Source: Helicobacter cetorum (GTDB taxonomy: Bacteria > Campylobacterota > Campylobacteria > Campylobacterales > BB28). Taken from it: DNA of 57,730 bases. The DNA lies in contig DZAZ01000005.1 in NCBI GenBank assembly GCA_022729755.1, positions 1 through 57,730 of the forward strand, given 5' to 3'. This document shows, in pieces, positions 19,136-28,789 of the stretch. The position numbers were made by a program, and so were the translations under genes. Under the pieces are notes generated by a model, which had not been told where the DNA came from, did no database searches, and saw nothing but the letters and a program-made list of their open reading frames with translations. Numbering within the stretch: position 1 is the first letter of the stretch; each line of letters begins with the position of its first letter.

Positions 19136-21664
19136 ATGGTAATTAAATCACTTTTAGTTGGTTCTTTGATGGCAGTTTCGCTAAGTGCAGAGTTGGTTAA
19201 TTTAAAAGAGGGTTGGAATTTAGTTGGATTGTCAAATTCTATAAAAATAGATACATTAAAAGCTGAAAATCCAAATATTCAAAAAGTTTTTATTTATAAA
19301 AATGAGTTTTTAGAAAGTGGCGAAATTAAACCAGCTGATGGGGTTTGGATACATAGTGCTAAAGATGCAGAGTTGTATATAAAAGATGAGGATTTAGCTA
19401 AAGATACAGAGTTTAAAGAAGAGGCTAGAGTTGATAAAATCGAATTAGTAAAAGGTTGGAATTTAATTTCACTTCCGATAAATAGTGCAATTTCTCCGAA
19501 AATATTTAAAAATGTGAGTGTTGTTTGGAAGTATCAAAATGGAAAATGGAATAAATATGGTGGAAGCGAGGATAGTGAATATCCAAAAATTGATGTAATT
19601 GGAAGTGGTGAAGGATTTTGGATAAATTCAAATGAAGCTCAAACTATCTATTTAAGTGATGAGGAAGCAAAACTTACAAATTTTAATTCTGATAGTGAAA
19701 TGAATGAGTATTTAAGTGCAATGGTAAATTATAATCATAGCTATAGAAATACCCAAAATAACTATTTACCTTATTATACAAGTACAAGTGGAGGAGTGGC
19801 AATGCCTACGGCTGTACCAGCAGCACCAGAGGTTGTTGCTTCAAACTCAAGCTCATCAGGAGATTTAGGTTCAGGAGGTATAAAAGTAGATGATGCAACA
19901 ACTACAAATCTTCAAGAAGAAGGAGTTGATGAAGCTGATATTGTAAAAAATGATAATGAAAAAATATTTTACTTACCTTCAACTCCGATTTATTCATCAT
20001 ATTCTGTAAATGAAATTTATGTAAATACTTTTGAGAGAATTTTAGCAGGTCAAAAAGAGAAATTAACTTCTATTAAAGTCAATCAGAGACCAAATGAGTT
20101 ATATTTAATCGATAATAAATTAATTGCAATTTATCCAAATAATTATAACTTTTGGGGATATTGGAAAAGTATTGATTATGGGATTTGGAGTGAAAGTAGT
20201 AAAATTGAAGTTTATGATGTAAGAGATTTAGCTAATATCACAAAAATAAATGAGTATAAAATCGATGGAAATATAGTTGATAGTAGAGTTACAAATAATA
20301 AACTATATTTAGTTACTCGATTTATGCCTTATGTTGAGGTTGAGTATCCAAAAACTTACTTAGATTGCGGAAATAATTCAATAAGTGATAGTTCATCAAG
20401 TGGTGGTGGAGTTCTAATTAAACCAGAATCTAACACACCTAAACCATATAATGACCAATGTTATTTTTATCCAAAAGATGAAAACGGCTCTGCTTACATA
20501 CTTGATTATAACAATCCTATTTTAAAAACGGAACATTTAAAACCAACTATTTTAAACACTGAAAATAATAGTTCAAGAGAAATTCCAACTGCACAAACTC
20601 TTTATGCCCCAGCAAAATTTAATCAAGCAAGTTTTATAACTTCAATTACTTCATTTGATATAAATGACACTACAAAACAAGAGAGTATGTCGGTTGTCGG
20701 TGGAAGTTCTACAATTTATGCAAGTAATAAAGCAATTTATGTAACAAGTGAAGAGTATCCAATCTATTTTGGTTGGGGTTCTTATCAAAATAGAACTTCA
20801 ATTTATAAATTTTCAATAGAAAATGCCATAAGTTACAATGGTAAAACTTTTATTGATGGAAATATATTAAATCAATTTAGTTTAAGTGAACACAATAATA
20901 TTTTAAGAGTAGCCTCAACTACGGGTTGGAATTGGAGAAGTGATACGGATAATATAGTTTCAACAATCAAAGAAGAAAGTGCTAATCTTAGTGTTTTAGG
21001 AAAACTTAGTGGACTTGGAAAAGAGGGTGAAACTATAAGGGGAGTTAGATTTTTAGGTAATAGAGGTTTTGTAGTTACTTTTAGACAAACTGACCCACTT
21101 TATACAATCGATTTAAGCGACCCAATTAATCCAAAAAAAGTTGGAGAACTTAGCATTAATGGTTACTCTTCATATTTTCATCCAATTGATGAAAATAGAA
21201 TTCTCTCAATCGGAAGAGATGCCGATGAAAACGGAAACACAAAAGGTGTTCAAATTCAACTTTTTAATATAAGTGATTTTGCAAATCCTTCTTTAGCCGA
21301 TAAAATTACAATTGGTCAGGATTGGAGTACTAACTCTGAAGCAGTAGATAATCACAAAGCATTTACTTATAGAGATGGTGATAAATTATTCGGATTTCCA
21401 ATAAGTGAGTATTATGAGCGAAATTCAACTATCATTAATGGTGAAGTTTACTATCCTGAATATCGATGGGCTTATAGAAACTATTTTGATATGTATCAAG
21501 TAAATGGTATGAAAATAGATAAAATTGATAAAGTTGATGGAAATGCTTCAAGTTATGATGTTTATAATAACCAAAGAGGAATAATTTTTACAAATAATAA
21601 TAAAGATTATGGACTTTATATTGCAGGTGGTGAAATGTATGTAAAAGAGATAATTAAAAAGTAA
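19136..21664 (+). CDS. Secreted beta-propeller domain protein (PF09826-like) with two N-terminal GWNL(V/I) modules
   Basis: Signal peptide; VNLKEGWNLVGLS and ELVKGWNLISLP modules; TTTNLQEEGVDEADIVKNDNEKIFYLP start of the propeller domain. Confidence 0.75.
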   Translation: MVIKSLLVGSLMAVSLSAELVNLKEGWNLVGLSNSIKIDTLKAENPNIQKVFIYKNEFLESGEIKPADGVWIHSAKDAELYIKDEDLAKDTEFKEEARVDKIELVKGWNLISLPINSAISPKIFKNVSVVWKYQNGKWNKYGGSEDSEYPKIDVIGSGEGFWINSNEAQTIYLSDEEAKLTNFNSDSEMNEYLSAMVNYNHSYRNTQNNYLPYYTSTSGGVAMPTAVPAAPEVVASNSSSSGDLGSGGIKVDDATTTNLQEEGVDEADIVKNDNEKIFYLPSTPIYSSYSVNEIYVNTFERILAGQKEKLTSIKVNQRPNELYLIDNKLIAIYPNNYNFWGYWKSIDYGIWSESSKIEVYDVRDLANITKINEYKIDGNIVDSRVTNNKLYLVTRFMPYVEVEYPKTYLDCGNNSISDSSSSGGGVLIKPESNTPKPYNDQCYFYPKDENGSAYILDYNNPILKTEHLKPTILNTENNSSREIPTAQTLYAPAKFNQASFITSITSFDINDTTKQESMSVVGGSSTIYASNKAIYVTSEEYPIYFGWGSYQNRTSIYKFSIENAISYNGKTFIDGNILNQFSLSEHNNILRVASTTGWNWRSDTDNIVSTIKEESANLSVLGKLSGLGKEGETIRGVRFLGNRGFVVTFRQTDPLYTIDLSDPINPKKVGELSINGYSSYFHPIDENRILSIGRDADENGNTKGVQIQLFNISDFANPSLADKITIGQDWSTNSEAVDNHKAFTYRDGDKLFGFPISEYYERNSTIINGEVYYPEYRWAYRNYFDMYQVNGMKIDKIDKVDGNASSYDVYNNQRGIIFTNNNKDYGLYIAGGEMYVKEIIKK

Positions 21665-21688
21665 AGTTAAAAACTTTACTCTTTTTTT
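21660..21688. terminator. Bidirectional intrinsic terminator between convergent genes
   Basis: AGTAAAGTT-AAA-AACTTTACT followed by CTTTTTTT; A-run on the other side. Confidence 0.75.
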
Positions 21689-23022
21689 AGTGCAGGTAAA
21701 AGTAGTAACATTTCTTTATCTGTAATTCCTTCAGGAGTTCCCATTAATACAACTCTTTCTATTGTGTTTTGAAGTTCTCTTATATTTCCAGGCCACGGAT
21801 AAGCACATAAAGTATCCATTGCTTTTGGAGTTATAATAACTTCTCGTTTATGGTTTTTTATAGCTGTTTCTAAAAAGAAGTTTACAAGTAATTTTATATC
21901 ATCACCTCTTTCTCTAAGTGCTGGTAAATTTATAGGAATTACATTTAATCTATAATATAAATCTTCCCTAAATTTGCCCTCTTGCACCATTTTTTCAAGA
22001 TTTCTATTTGTAGCGGCAACTATTCTTACATTTACTTTAATGGTTTTACTTCCTCCAACTCGCTCAAATTCTCGCTCTTGCAAAACTCTTAAAAGTTTAA
22101 CTTGTAAATTTGGACTGATATCGCCTATTTCATCTAAAAAAAGTGTTCCTTTATCAGCTAATTCAAATCTACCTTTTCGCATCTCTTTTGCATCTGTAAA
22201 AGCTCCTTTTTCGTGTCCAAAAAGTTCACTCTCAAGTAAAGTTTCAGTAATTGCTGCACAATTTATTTTCACAAAAGGCTCATTTGCTCTATTACTTCTT
22301 TTATGAATTGCTGCTGCGATAAGCTCTTTTCCCGTACCTGTTTCACCTCTGACTAAAATAGTGACATTTGTAGATGCAATTCGCTCTATTATTTTATATA
22401 CATCTTGCATTTTAGTACTTTCGCCAACAATATCCCCGAAATTATGGACTTTTGCATCCCATTCCATCTTATAATATAGTTTTAAATCTTTTAACTTTTC
22501 TCGCTCACTTTTTATCATTTTATATGAGTTTATAGCTTGTGCAAAAATTGAGCTGATAATAGTCAAAATTCTAATTGTATCATCAAAACTAATTTGAGTA
22601 CTTTTCATCAAACTAGCACCAAGAACTCCTATAACTTTATCATTTATCAACATCGGAACGGCAATATATGAGATAGTATTTGCATCTTTATTACCACTTT
22701 TATTTAAAAATATCAAATCAGTATGAACATTACTAACAACAATAGGTTCTTTTTTAAGAGCTGCCAAACCAGTAGCACCCTCACCAATGCGATATTTTGC
22801 TAAATTTTCTTGCATTTTATTAAAATCAATTGAGCTAAAAATTTCCAAAATATCATCTTCAAGTGTATAAATTACACTTTTATGAAGTGAAAGTTTTGTT
22901 TTTAAAATTTTTAATGCTTTTTGTAGTGTATTTTCTAATTCTATATTATTTGATACAAGTAGTGCAATTTCATAAAGTGTTGCTAACTCCTCTTTAATTA
23001 AACACTCATTTTCACAATTCAC
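21676..23022 (-). CDS. NifA-like sigma54-dependent activator (GAF + AAA+), lacking an obvious C-terminal HTH
   Basis: GAF-like N-terminus, [47 protein letters not shown]; protein stops soon after. Next to nifX and nifQ. Confidence 0.85.
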   Translation of the reverse strand: MNCENECLIKEELATLYEIALLVSNNIELENTLQKALKILKTKLSLHKSVIYTLEDDILEIFSSIDFNKMQENLAKYRIGEGATGLAALKKEPIVVSNVHTDLIFLNKSGNKDANTISYIAVPMLINDKVIGVLGASLMKSTQISFDDTIRILTIISSIFAQAINSYKMIKSEREKLKDLKLYYKMEWDAKVHNFGDIVGESTKMQDVYKIIERIASTNVTILVRGETGTGKELIAAAIHKRSNRANEPFVKINCAAITETLLESELFGHEKGAFTDAKEMRKGRFELADKGTLFLDEIGDISPNLQVKLLRVLQEREFERVGGSKTIKVNVRIVAATNRNLEKMVQEGKFREDLYYRLNVIPINLPALRERGDDIKLLVNFFLETAIKNHKREVIITPKAMDTLCAYPWPGNIRELQNTIERVVLMGTPEGITDKEMLLLLPALKKE

Positions 23023-23099
23023 ACTAAATCCTTTTTAGAAAATAATAGTTTAATTCTACTATTTTTTAATCACTTAATTTAATAAAAGCTGTTTATTTT

Positions 23100-23471
23100 T
23101 TAAACATTCCTATTTAAGATAGCTTTTAACCAAAGTGGAGGATTTGTGTTTATGAGATTTAATAATTTATCCAAAAATTCATTCATACTTTCATTTTCAT
23201 TTGTGGTTTTTAGTGGGAAAATATTTGCACTTTTGAGCATTATTGAAGCTTTTGGTCCAACTTGAGAGACACAAACTATATTTGCTTTTGAAATAGAATT
23301 AATTTTATAATTTAATTTTTCACTTTCATCTTCAAGTTCTAGCGAACTATCGATAGTTTCCAAAAAATTAAATTTATTATTTTTTAACTCATATAGATAA
23401 AACTTTTTACACCAACCAAAATGCTCATTAATATGAACTCCATCACAACTTGCAAATGCTATTTTTATCAT
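23100..23471 (-). CDS. nifX: NifX-like dinitrogenase iron-molybdenum cofactor-binding family protein
   Basis: MIKIAFASCDGVHINEHFGWCKKFYLYEL; adjacent to nifQ and nifA-like genes. Confidence 0.72.
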   Translation of the reverse strand: MIKIAFASCDGVHINEHFGWCKKFYLYELKNNKFNFLETIDSSLELEDESEKLNYKINSISKANIVCVSQVGPKASIMLKSANIFPLKTTNENESMNEFLDKLLNLINTNPPLWLKAILNRNV

Positions 23472-23770
23472 ATTTCACATCCAAAACAGTTTTTTTTATC
23501 ATAACAAAATTCACAAGCTGGAGCAATATCTTCGATAGTATCAAATAAAAACTTTTTCCATCTTATATCTTTTGGTTTTATATCAGCCAAAGGTTTAAAA
23601 TGAGTTTGCATTAATTCGTTCATATTCTCTCTATTTAAAAGCCCTAAATCTTGGTATAAATGATTCATTAAAATAGATTTTTGTGCGATTTTTAAAGCCA
23701 ACTCTCTTGACTCTTCACTTTCAGTAAAACTTAATAAAAGTGATTCTATTTTAAAAACTTTTTTTTCCAT
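23468..23770 (-). CDS. nifQ: NifQ-like protein (short, variant Cys motif)
   Basis: NHLYQDLGLLNRENMNELMQTHFKPL, IRWKKFLFD, CEFCYDKKNCFGCEI; matches the NifQ core (LWQDLGL...MRWKKF...CxxCxxxxxCFG). Confidence 0.7.
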   Translation of the reverse strand: MEKKVFKIESLLLSFTESEESRELALKIAQKSILMNHLYQDLGLLNRENMNELMQTHFKPLADIKPKDIRWKKFLFDTIEDIAPACEFCYDKKNCFGCEI

Positions 23771-23803
23771 AATTTAATCTTTATTATTTAATTTACTTAT
23801 GAT

Positions 23804-23822
23804 AATTGCAATAACTATTCCA
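23804..23822 (-). promoter_or_regulatory. Putative sigma54 (-24/-12) promoter of nifQ-nifX-nifA
   Basis: Minus strand TGGAATAGTTATTGCAATT: GG-N10-GC spacing. Confidence 0.65.
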
Positions 23823-23886
23823 CTTACTTTATTTTTTAATTTTTTTTTGTATTATTAATAATTAATTTATTATAGGAGAAAGTGTA

Positions 23887-25209
23887 ATGAGAAGCTTATT
23901 TTATTTAGTTTTTATATTTTCTATAACTTTATTTGCTAAAAGTTATAATGTTTCAAATGTTTCAGAGTTAAGAGTAGCATTAAATGAAGTTTTAAGCTCA
24001 AAAGAGAGCGACGAAATTATTTTAGAAAAAGGGTATTATAAAAGTAATTTTGATAAAAATGGCTCATTTGGTGGAAAAATATTATATCCAAAAACATTAA
24101 CTATTAGTGCAAAAGATGGGCTTAGTTATAAAGATATTGTTTTAAATGGAGCTGGAGAAAATTCTGTTTTATCTTTTAGCGATACAAAAAATTCACATTT
24201 AATATTAAAAAATATTTCTATTATCAATGGAAACAATGAAGAGAGTTATGGTGGAGGAGTTTTTTTTGATGCAAATTTGACAATTCAAAATTGTAAAATT
24301 GCAAATAATATAAGCGAAGATAGTGGAGGTGGGATTTATGGAAAAATTGTAACTATTATTAATTCTAATATTTATAATAATATTAGTGTAAATAATGGTG
24401 GTGGAATTTATGCTAATGAAGTTTATATAAAAAATTCTACTATAAATGATAATATTAGCAATAATAACGGTGCGGGTGTTTATACAAAAGTAGCAAAAAT
24501 TGAAAATTCAAGCATTAAAGATAATATAAGCGATAATAGTGGTGGTGGGATTTATGGAAAGATTGTTGAAGTTTTAAATTCTGAAATTTTAAATAATGCA
24601 AATGATAGTTTTGGAGGTGGAATTTATGGACCTCGTTCAGCTGTTATAAGAGTAATTAATTCAACTATTAAAGCAAATGCGAATGATAACGATGGTGGCG
24701 GAGTTTATGGAAGTAGATATTCTGATATTTTTATTTTAAATTCACATATTATTCAAAATAGTGTAAAACAGAGAGGTGCTGGGGTTTTTGGAGATTGGTA
24801 TAGTGATATTGTGATAGTAAATTCAAATATTTCAAATAACATTAGCAATAAAGTAGGAACGGCAATTTATGGCGATAAAATTTCACATATTAGTTTAATT
24901 AATTCAAATATTATAGAAAATAAAAATCCGCAAAAATTGGCTTCTATTCATGGAAGTGGACTATTTTTAAACTCTTTAATTGATACTACTATCAATTTTA
25001 GCGATAACTCTAAAGTTTATTATAGTTATTTTATAGATGATAATAATTCAGAATTTAATATAACTAAACAAAATAATCTTTCAAGCATTAAAATTGTAGA
25101 TAAAGGCTTAAGTGTGAATGATAAAAGCTTTAAAGATTTACTAGAAATTGAAATTTTAAACGATAGTGTGAGAGAAGAGATATTTAAAAATTTAAATAAT
25201 CAAAAATGA
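23887..25209 (+). CDS. Secreted right-handed parallel beta-helix/polymorphic-repeat protein
   Basis: Signal peptide and repeated NNIS-NNGGGIY / NSxIxxN rungs. Confidence 0.75.
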   Translation: MRSLFYLVFIFSITLFAKSYNVSNVSELRVALNEVLSSKESDEIILEKGYYKSNFDKNGSFGGKILYPKTLTISAKDGLSYKDIVLNGAGENSVLSFSDTKNSHLILKNISIINGNNEESYGGGVFFDANLTIQNCKIANNISEDSGGGIYGKIVTIINSNIYNNISVNNGGGIYANEVYIKNSTINDNISNNNGAGVYTKVAKIENSSIKDNISDNSGGGIYGKIVEVLNSEILNNANDSFGGGIYGPRSAVIRVINSTIKANANDNDGGGVYGSRYSDIFILNSHIIQNSVKQRGAGVFGDWYSDIVIVNSNISNNISNKVGTAIYGDKISHISLINSNIIENKNPQKLASIHGSGLFLNSLIDTTINFSDNSKVYYSYFIDDNNSEFNITKQNNLSSIKIVDKGLSVNDKSFKDLLEIEILNDSVREEIFKNLNNQK

Positions 25210-25258
25210 GTTTCAAAAATTTTTTTGATATAATCGCAAAAAATATTAAGGAACTTAA

Positions 25259-26053
25259 ATGATTTTAATAGCTGGACCTTGTGTGATAGAAAGTCGCGAA
25301 AATGTGATGAAAATAGCAAAAGAGTTGGAAGGAGTGAATAAAAATTCAAGCATAGAGTTTTATTTTAAAGCTAGTTATGATAAAGCAAATAGGACAAGTT
25401 TAGAGAGTTTTAGAGGTATTGGTTTTGAAGAGGGTTTGAGAGTACTTGAAGATGTGAAAAAAGAGTTTGGATATAAGCTTTTAACGGATATTCACGAAAC
25501 AATTCAAGTGCAAAAAGTTGCTGAAGTTGTAGATGTACTTCAAATTCCCGCATTTTTATGTCGTCAGACCGATTTATTAGTTGAGTGTGCGAAAACTGAT
25601 AGGGTAGTCAATATCAAAAAAGGGCAATTTATGAACCCAAAAGATATGATTTATTCAGTTTTAAAAGTGCTTAAAACTAGAGGGCTAGATGAAGCAACGT
25701 ATGAAAATTCAAAAAAAGCTGGTGTTTGGCTAACTGAAAGAGGCAATAGTTTTGGATATGGTAACTTAGTTGTTGATATGAGAAGTTTGGTTATTATGAG
25801 GGAGTTTGCACCAGTAATTTTTGATGCGACACACTCTGTTCAAATGCCAAGTGGTGGTGGTAAAACAGGAGGCGATAGCTCGTTTGTGCCATATCTTTCA
25901 AAAGCAGCAAGTGCAGTTGGGGTTGATGGATTTTTTATGGAGACACATTTTGACCCAAGTGTTGCAAAAAGTGATGCGGCAAATATGATAAAGATAGAAG
26001 ATTTAAAAAAATTAGTTAATGATATTTTAAAAATAAGAGAAACTTTAAATTGA
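25259..26053 (+). CDS. kdsA: 3-deoxy-8-phosphooctulonate synthase
   Basis: [52 protein letters not shown]. Confidence 0.96.
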   Translation: MILIAGPCVIESRENVMKIAKELEGVNKNSSIEFYFKASYDKANRTSLESFRGIGFEEGLRVLEDVKKEFGYKLLTDIHETIQVQKVAEVVDVLQIPAFLCRQTDLLVECAKTDRVVNIKKGQFMNPKDMIYSVLKVLKTRGLDEATYENSKKAGVWLTERGNSFGYGNLVVDMRSLVIMREFAPVIFDATHSVQMPSGGGKTGGDSSFVPYLSKAASAVGVDGFFMETHFDPSVAKSDAANMIKIEDLKKLVNDILKIRETLN

Positions 26054-26079
26054 TATTTTTTTACTCTTAAAGGAAGTTT

Positions 26080-26607
26080 ATGGATTTTGATTTTATGGGT
26101 TATATCGATAAAGGTGGCATAATAATGTATATTTTGCTTGTGCTTAATTTTGTCGGTTATTCGCTAATGTTAGCTAGTTTTTTATTACTTTTAAGCACAA
26201 AATTAAATAAGTTTAACTTAATTAATAATATTTTACAAAAAAATAAATTTGAAGTTGAAAAAGATGTAGCAATTAAAATTTTAAAAGATGAGTTGACTTC
26301 AAAACTTAAATCTATGGAGTTTGGTTTAAATACAGTCAAAATAATTGCTACAATTTCTCCACTTCTTGGACTTTTAGGAACAGTTGTTGGCGTTTTTAGT
26401 GCTTTTGAAATAATTAGTAAAAATGGTTTAAGTGACCCTTTAGTTTTTGCAGATGGAATTTCACTAGCATTAATTACAACAGTTGGAGGCTTAATTGTTG
26501 CAATTCCCCATTATATCGGATATAACTACTTAATAGGAATGGTTGATAATTTGGAAGTTGAAATCGAAAAAGAGTTATTTAAAAAATATTTTGGAATTTC
26601 AAATTGA
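26080..26607 (+). CDS. exbB: MotA/TolQ/ExbB proton channel family protein
   Basis: TISPLLGLLGTVVGVFSAFEII, ALITTVGGLIVAIP. Confidence 0.92.
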   Translation: MDFDFMGYIDKGGIIMYILLVLNFVGYSLMLASFLLLLSTKLNKFNLINNILQKNKFEVEKDVAIKILKDELTSKLKSMEFGLNTVKIIATISPLLGLLGTVVGVFSAFEIISKNGLSDPLVFADGISLALITTVGGLIVAIPHYIGYNYLIGMVDNLEVEIEKELFKKYFGISN

Positions 26608-26996
26608 AACGAAGAGAACCATTAACTCCCGATATTACTCCACTTATTGATATTGTATTTTTACTTTTGATTTTTTTTATGGTTTCGAGTGTATTTAAAA
26701 AAGAGGAATTAGCACTACTTCTTAATTTGCCAAAAGTAAGTGAAACTTCAAAAGAGATAGAAGAAAAAGAGATAAATTTGGAGTTAAACTCTAATGAATT
26801 GGCTTATAATGGCAAGAAAGTCTCTTTTGAAAATTTATCAAATGAACTTAGTTTAATTAGTAAAAAAGAGGTTGTAATAATCCTTAGAATTGATAAAGAG
26901 GTTAAATATGAGCGAATTATTCAATTACTTGAAATTTTGCAAAAATATGATTTGAATAATTTAGCACTTATCAATGAAACAAAATTTAAAAATTAA
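26604..26996 (+). CDS. exbD: ExbD/TolR family biopolymer transport protein
   Basis: EPLTPDITPLIDIVFLLLIFFMV. Confidence 0.92.
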   Translation: MKRREPLTPDITPLIDIVFLLLIFFMVSSVFKKEELALLLNLPKVSETSKEIEEKEINLELNSNELAYNGKKVSFENLSNELSLISKKEVVIILRIDKEVKYERIIQLLEILQKYDLNNLALINETKFKN

Positions 26997-27099
26997 CTAT
27001 AAGCACAACTCCATCAATTTCACTAGCAAGAATATATTTTATAGATAGTTTTTTAGTGAGTGGTATAGTTGGTATAGAATAACAAACAATAATAAACAT
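26986..27099 (-). CDS. Possible 37-aa small ORF
   Basis: MFIIVCYSIPTIPLTKKLSIKYILASEIDGVVLIVNF*; ATG-initiated, weak RBS, may be chance or a remnant. Confidence 0.2.
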   Translation of the reverse strand: MFIIVCYSIPTIPLTKKLSIKYILASEIDGVVLIVNF

Positions 27100-27212
27100 A
27101 AAATTTGAATTATTTAAAATTTAGTGATTTATCAAAAGAGTTTAATATTTTATGTAAAGATGCAGATGTTACAAAATAATTTTAAATTAAATTTACTATA
27201 AAAAGGCAAATA

Positions 27213-27944
27213 ATGAGTTTAGAACAATTTTTAGAAAATTTAACACTTGAAGAGATAGATGAGCTTAGAAGATTAAAAGAGCAAAAACAAAAAAGCTATA
27301 ACTTTTCATCTTTAACAATGGAAAATTTAAATAACTTTTTTGATGTAAAAAAGAGTTTTAATAAAGAAGAGATTTTAAGTAGTTGGATTAAAAATAAAAT
27401 AGAGATACAAGATGAAGATTTAAGCTTTTTGACAAAACTACTTGCAAAAGAGAAAGAGTATATTGAAATATACAAAGAAGAGGATTTGAAAGTAAAATTT
27501 ATTGCACCAATATTAAATCAAATTGATTTTAGAGATGAAGTAAAAGAAATTAGAGATTTTTATGAAGAAAAAATTACATATAAAGGCGAAGACTTTATCT
27601 TAACTGGAGTTTGTGATTTTGTAGTCTCTAAAGGTTTGGATTATGCTAAAAAGCCATATTTCTTTATTCAAGAGTTCAAAAAAGGGTTTGACTCAAGCGA
27701 CCCACGACCACAACTCTTAGCAGAATTAATAAGTTCAATCGAGTTAAATAATTTCGATAGCATAAAAGGAGCTTATATCGTTGGAGCTATCTGGAATTTT
27801 GTAATTTTAGAGCGACTTGAGAGACATAAATATATCTATTATGTAAGTGAAAATTTTGATAGCACAAAGATAGAGGATTTAAAAGGAATTTATAAAAATC
27901 TTTTATTCGTCAAAGAGGAGATAATCAAGTGGGCAGAAAATTAA
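27213..27944 (+). CDS. PD-(D/E)XK nuclease-like protein A
   Basis: FILTGVCDFVVSKG...KPYFFIQEFKKG (D...ExK pattern); paralogue of 31042-31806. Confidence 0.55.
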   Translation: MSLEQFLENLTLEEIDELRRLKEQKQKSYNFSSLTMENLNNFFDVKKSFNKEEILSSWIKNKIEIQDEDLSFLTKLLAKEKEYIEIYKEEDLKVKFIAPILNQIDFRDEVKEIRDFYEEKITYKGEDFILTGVCDFVVSKGLDYAKKPYFFIQEFKKGFDSSDPRPQLLAELISSIELNNFDSIKGAYIVGAIWNFVILERLERHKYIYYVSENFDSTKIEDLKGIYKNLLFVKEEIIKWAEN

Positions 27945-28780
27945 TAAGCTTTGATTGGGCGATGAAAAAAATACTAAGAGAGAAAGCTAACTTTGATATT
28001 TTAGAAGGGTTTTTGAGTGAGCTTTTATGTTTTGATGTTTTTATAGTTGAGATTTTAGAGAGTGAAGCAAATCAAGAGTATGAAAAAAATAAATTTAATC
28101 GAGTTGATTTATTGGCAAAAGATAGTCAAAATAGATTTATCTTAATCGAACTTCAACACGATAGCGAAAACGATTATTTTCATAGAATGGTTTATGGCGC
28201 TTCTAAACTTATAAGTGAGTATTTTGATGTTGGTGAGCCTTATTCAAATATTAAAAAAGTCTATTCTATAAATATCGTCTATTTTGGGCTTGGTCAAGGA
28301 AGTGATTATCTGTATAAAGGCGAAATAAACTTTAAGGGCTTAAATAGAGCCGATACATTGGAGCTTAACGACAAACAAAAAGAGTTATTTGGAGAGATAA
28401 AAGTTAAAGATATTTTTCCAGAATTTTATATCATCAAAGTTAATAACTTCGATAAACTCTCCAAAAAATCGACAATTGATGAGTGGATATATTTTCTAAA
28501 AACAGAAGAGATAAAAGAGGATTTCAAAGCCAAAGGATTAGAAAAAGCAAAAGAGAAGCTTGATGTTTTGAAACTTCCAAATAAAGAGAGAATTGCTTAT
28601 AAAAGAAATTTGGAAAATAAGAGTTTGGAAAAGTCTGTTATAGCCACAGCAAAATTTGAGGGTGAGAGAGAAGCCAAAATAGAGATTGCGAAAAATTTGC
28701 TTGATGTTTTGGATATTGAGACAATAGCCAAAAAAACGGGTTTAAGTGTTGAAGATATAAAATCACTGCACAAAGATTAA
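27929..28780 (+). CDS. Rpn family/PDDEXK-type nuclease-transposase-like protein (PF12784-like)
   Basis: LISFDWAMKKILREKANFDILEGFLSELL; NRVDLLAKDSQNRFILIELQHD active-site pattern. Confidence 0.8.
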   Translation: MGRKLISFDWAMKKILREKANFDILEGFLSELLCFDVFIVEILESEANQEYEKNKFNRVDLLAKDSQNRFILIELQHDSENDYFHRMVYGASKLISEYFDVGEPYSNIKKVYSINIVYFGLGQGSDYLYKGEINFKGLNRADTLELNDKQKELFGEIKVKDIFPEFYIIKVNNFDKLSKKSTIDEWIYFLKTEEIKEDFKAKGLEKAKEKLDVLKLPNKERIAYKRNLENKSLEKSVIATAKFEGEREAKIEIAKNLLDVLDIETIAKKTGLSVEDIKSLHKD

Positions 28781-28789
28781 AGGCGAAAT

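Noticed and set aside
23040-23070. Weak hairpin AATAGT...ACTATT between nifX and nifA-like genes
   Set aside because: 6-bp AT stem whose T-run is on the wrong strand for the operon; probably chance in AT-rich DNA.
24200-24900. CRISPR-like periodic repeats
   Set aside because: Periodicity is coding (beta-helix rungs in frame), with degenerate copies and no constant spacer length; no CRISPR array seen anywhere in the window.
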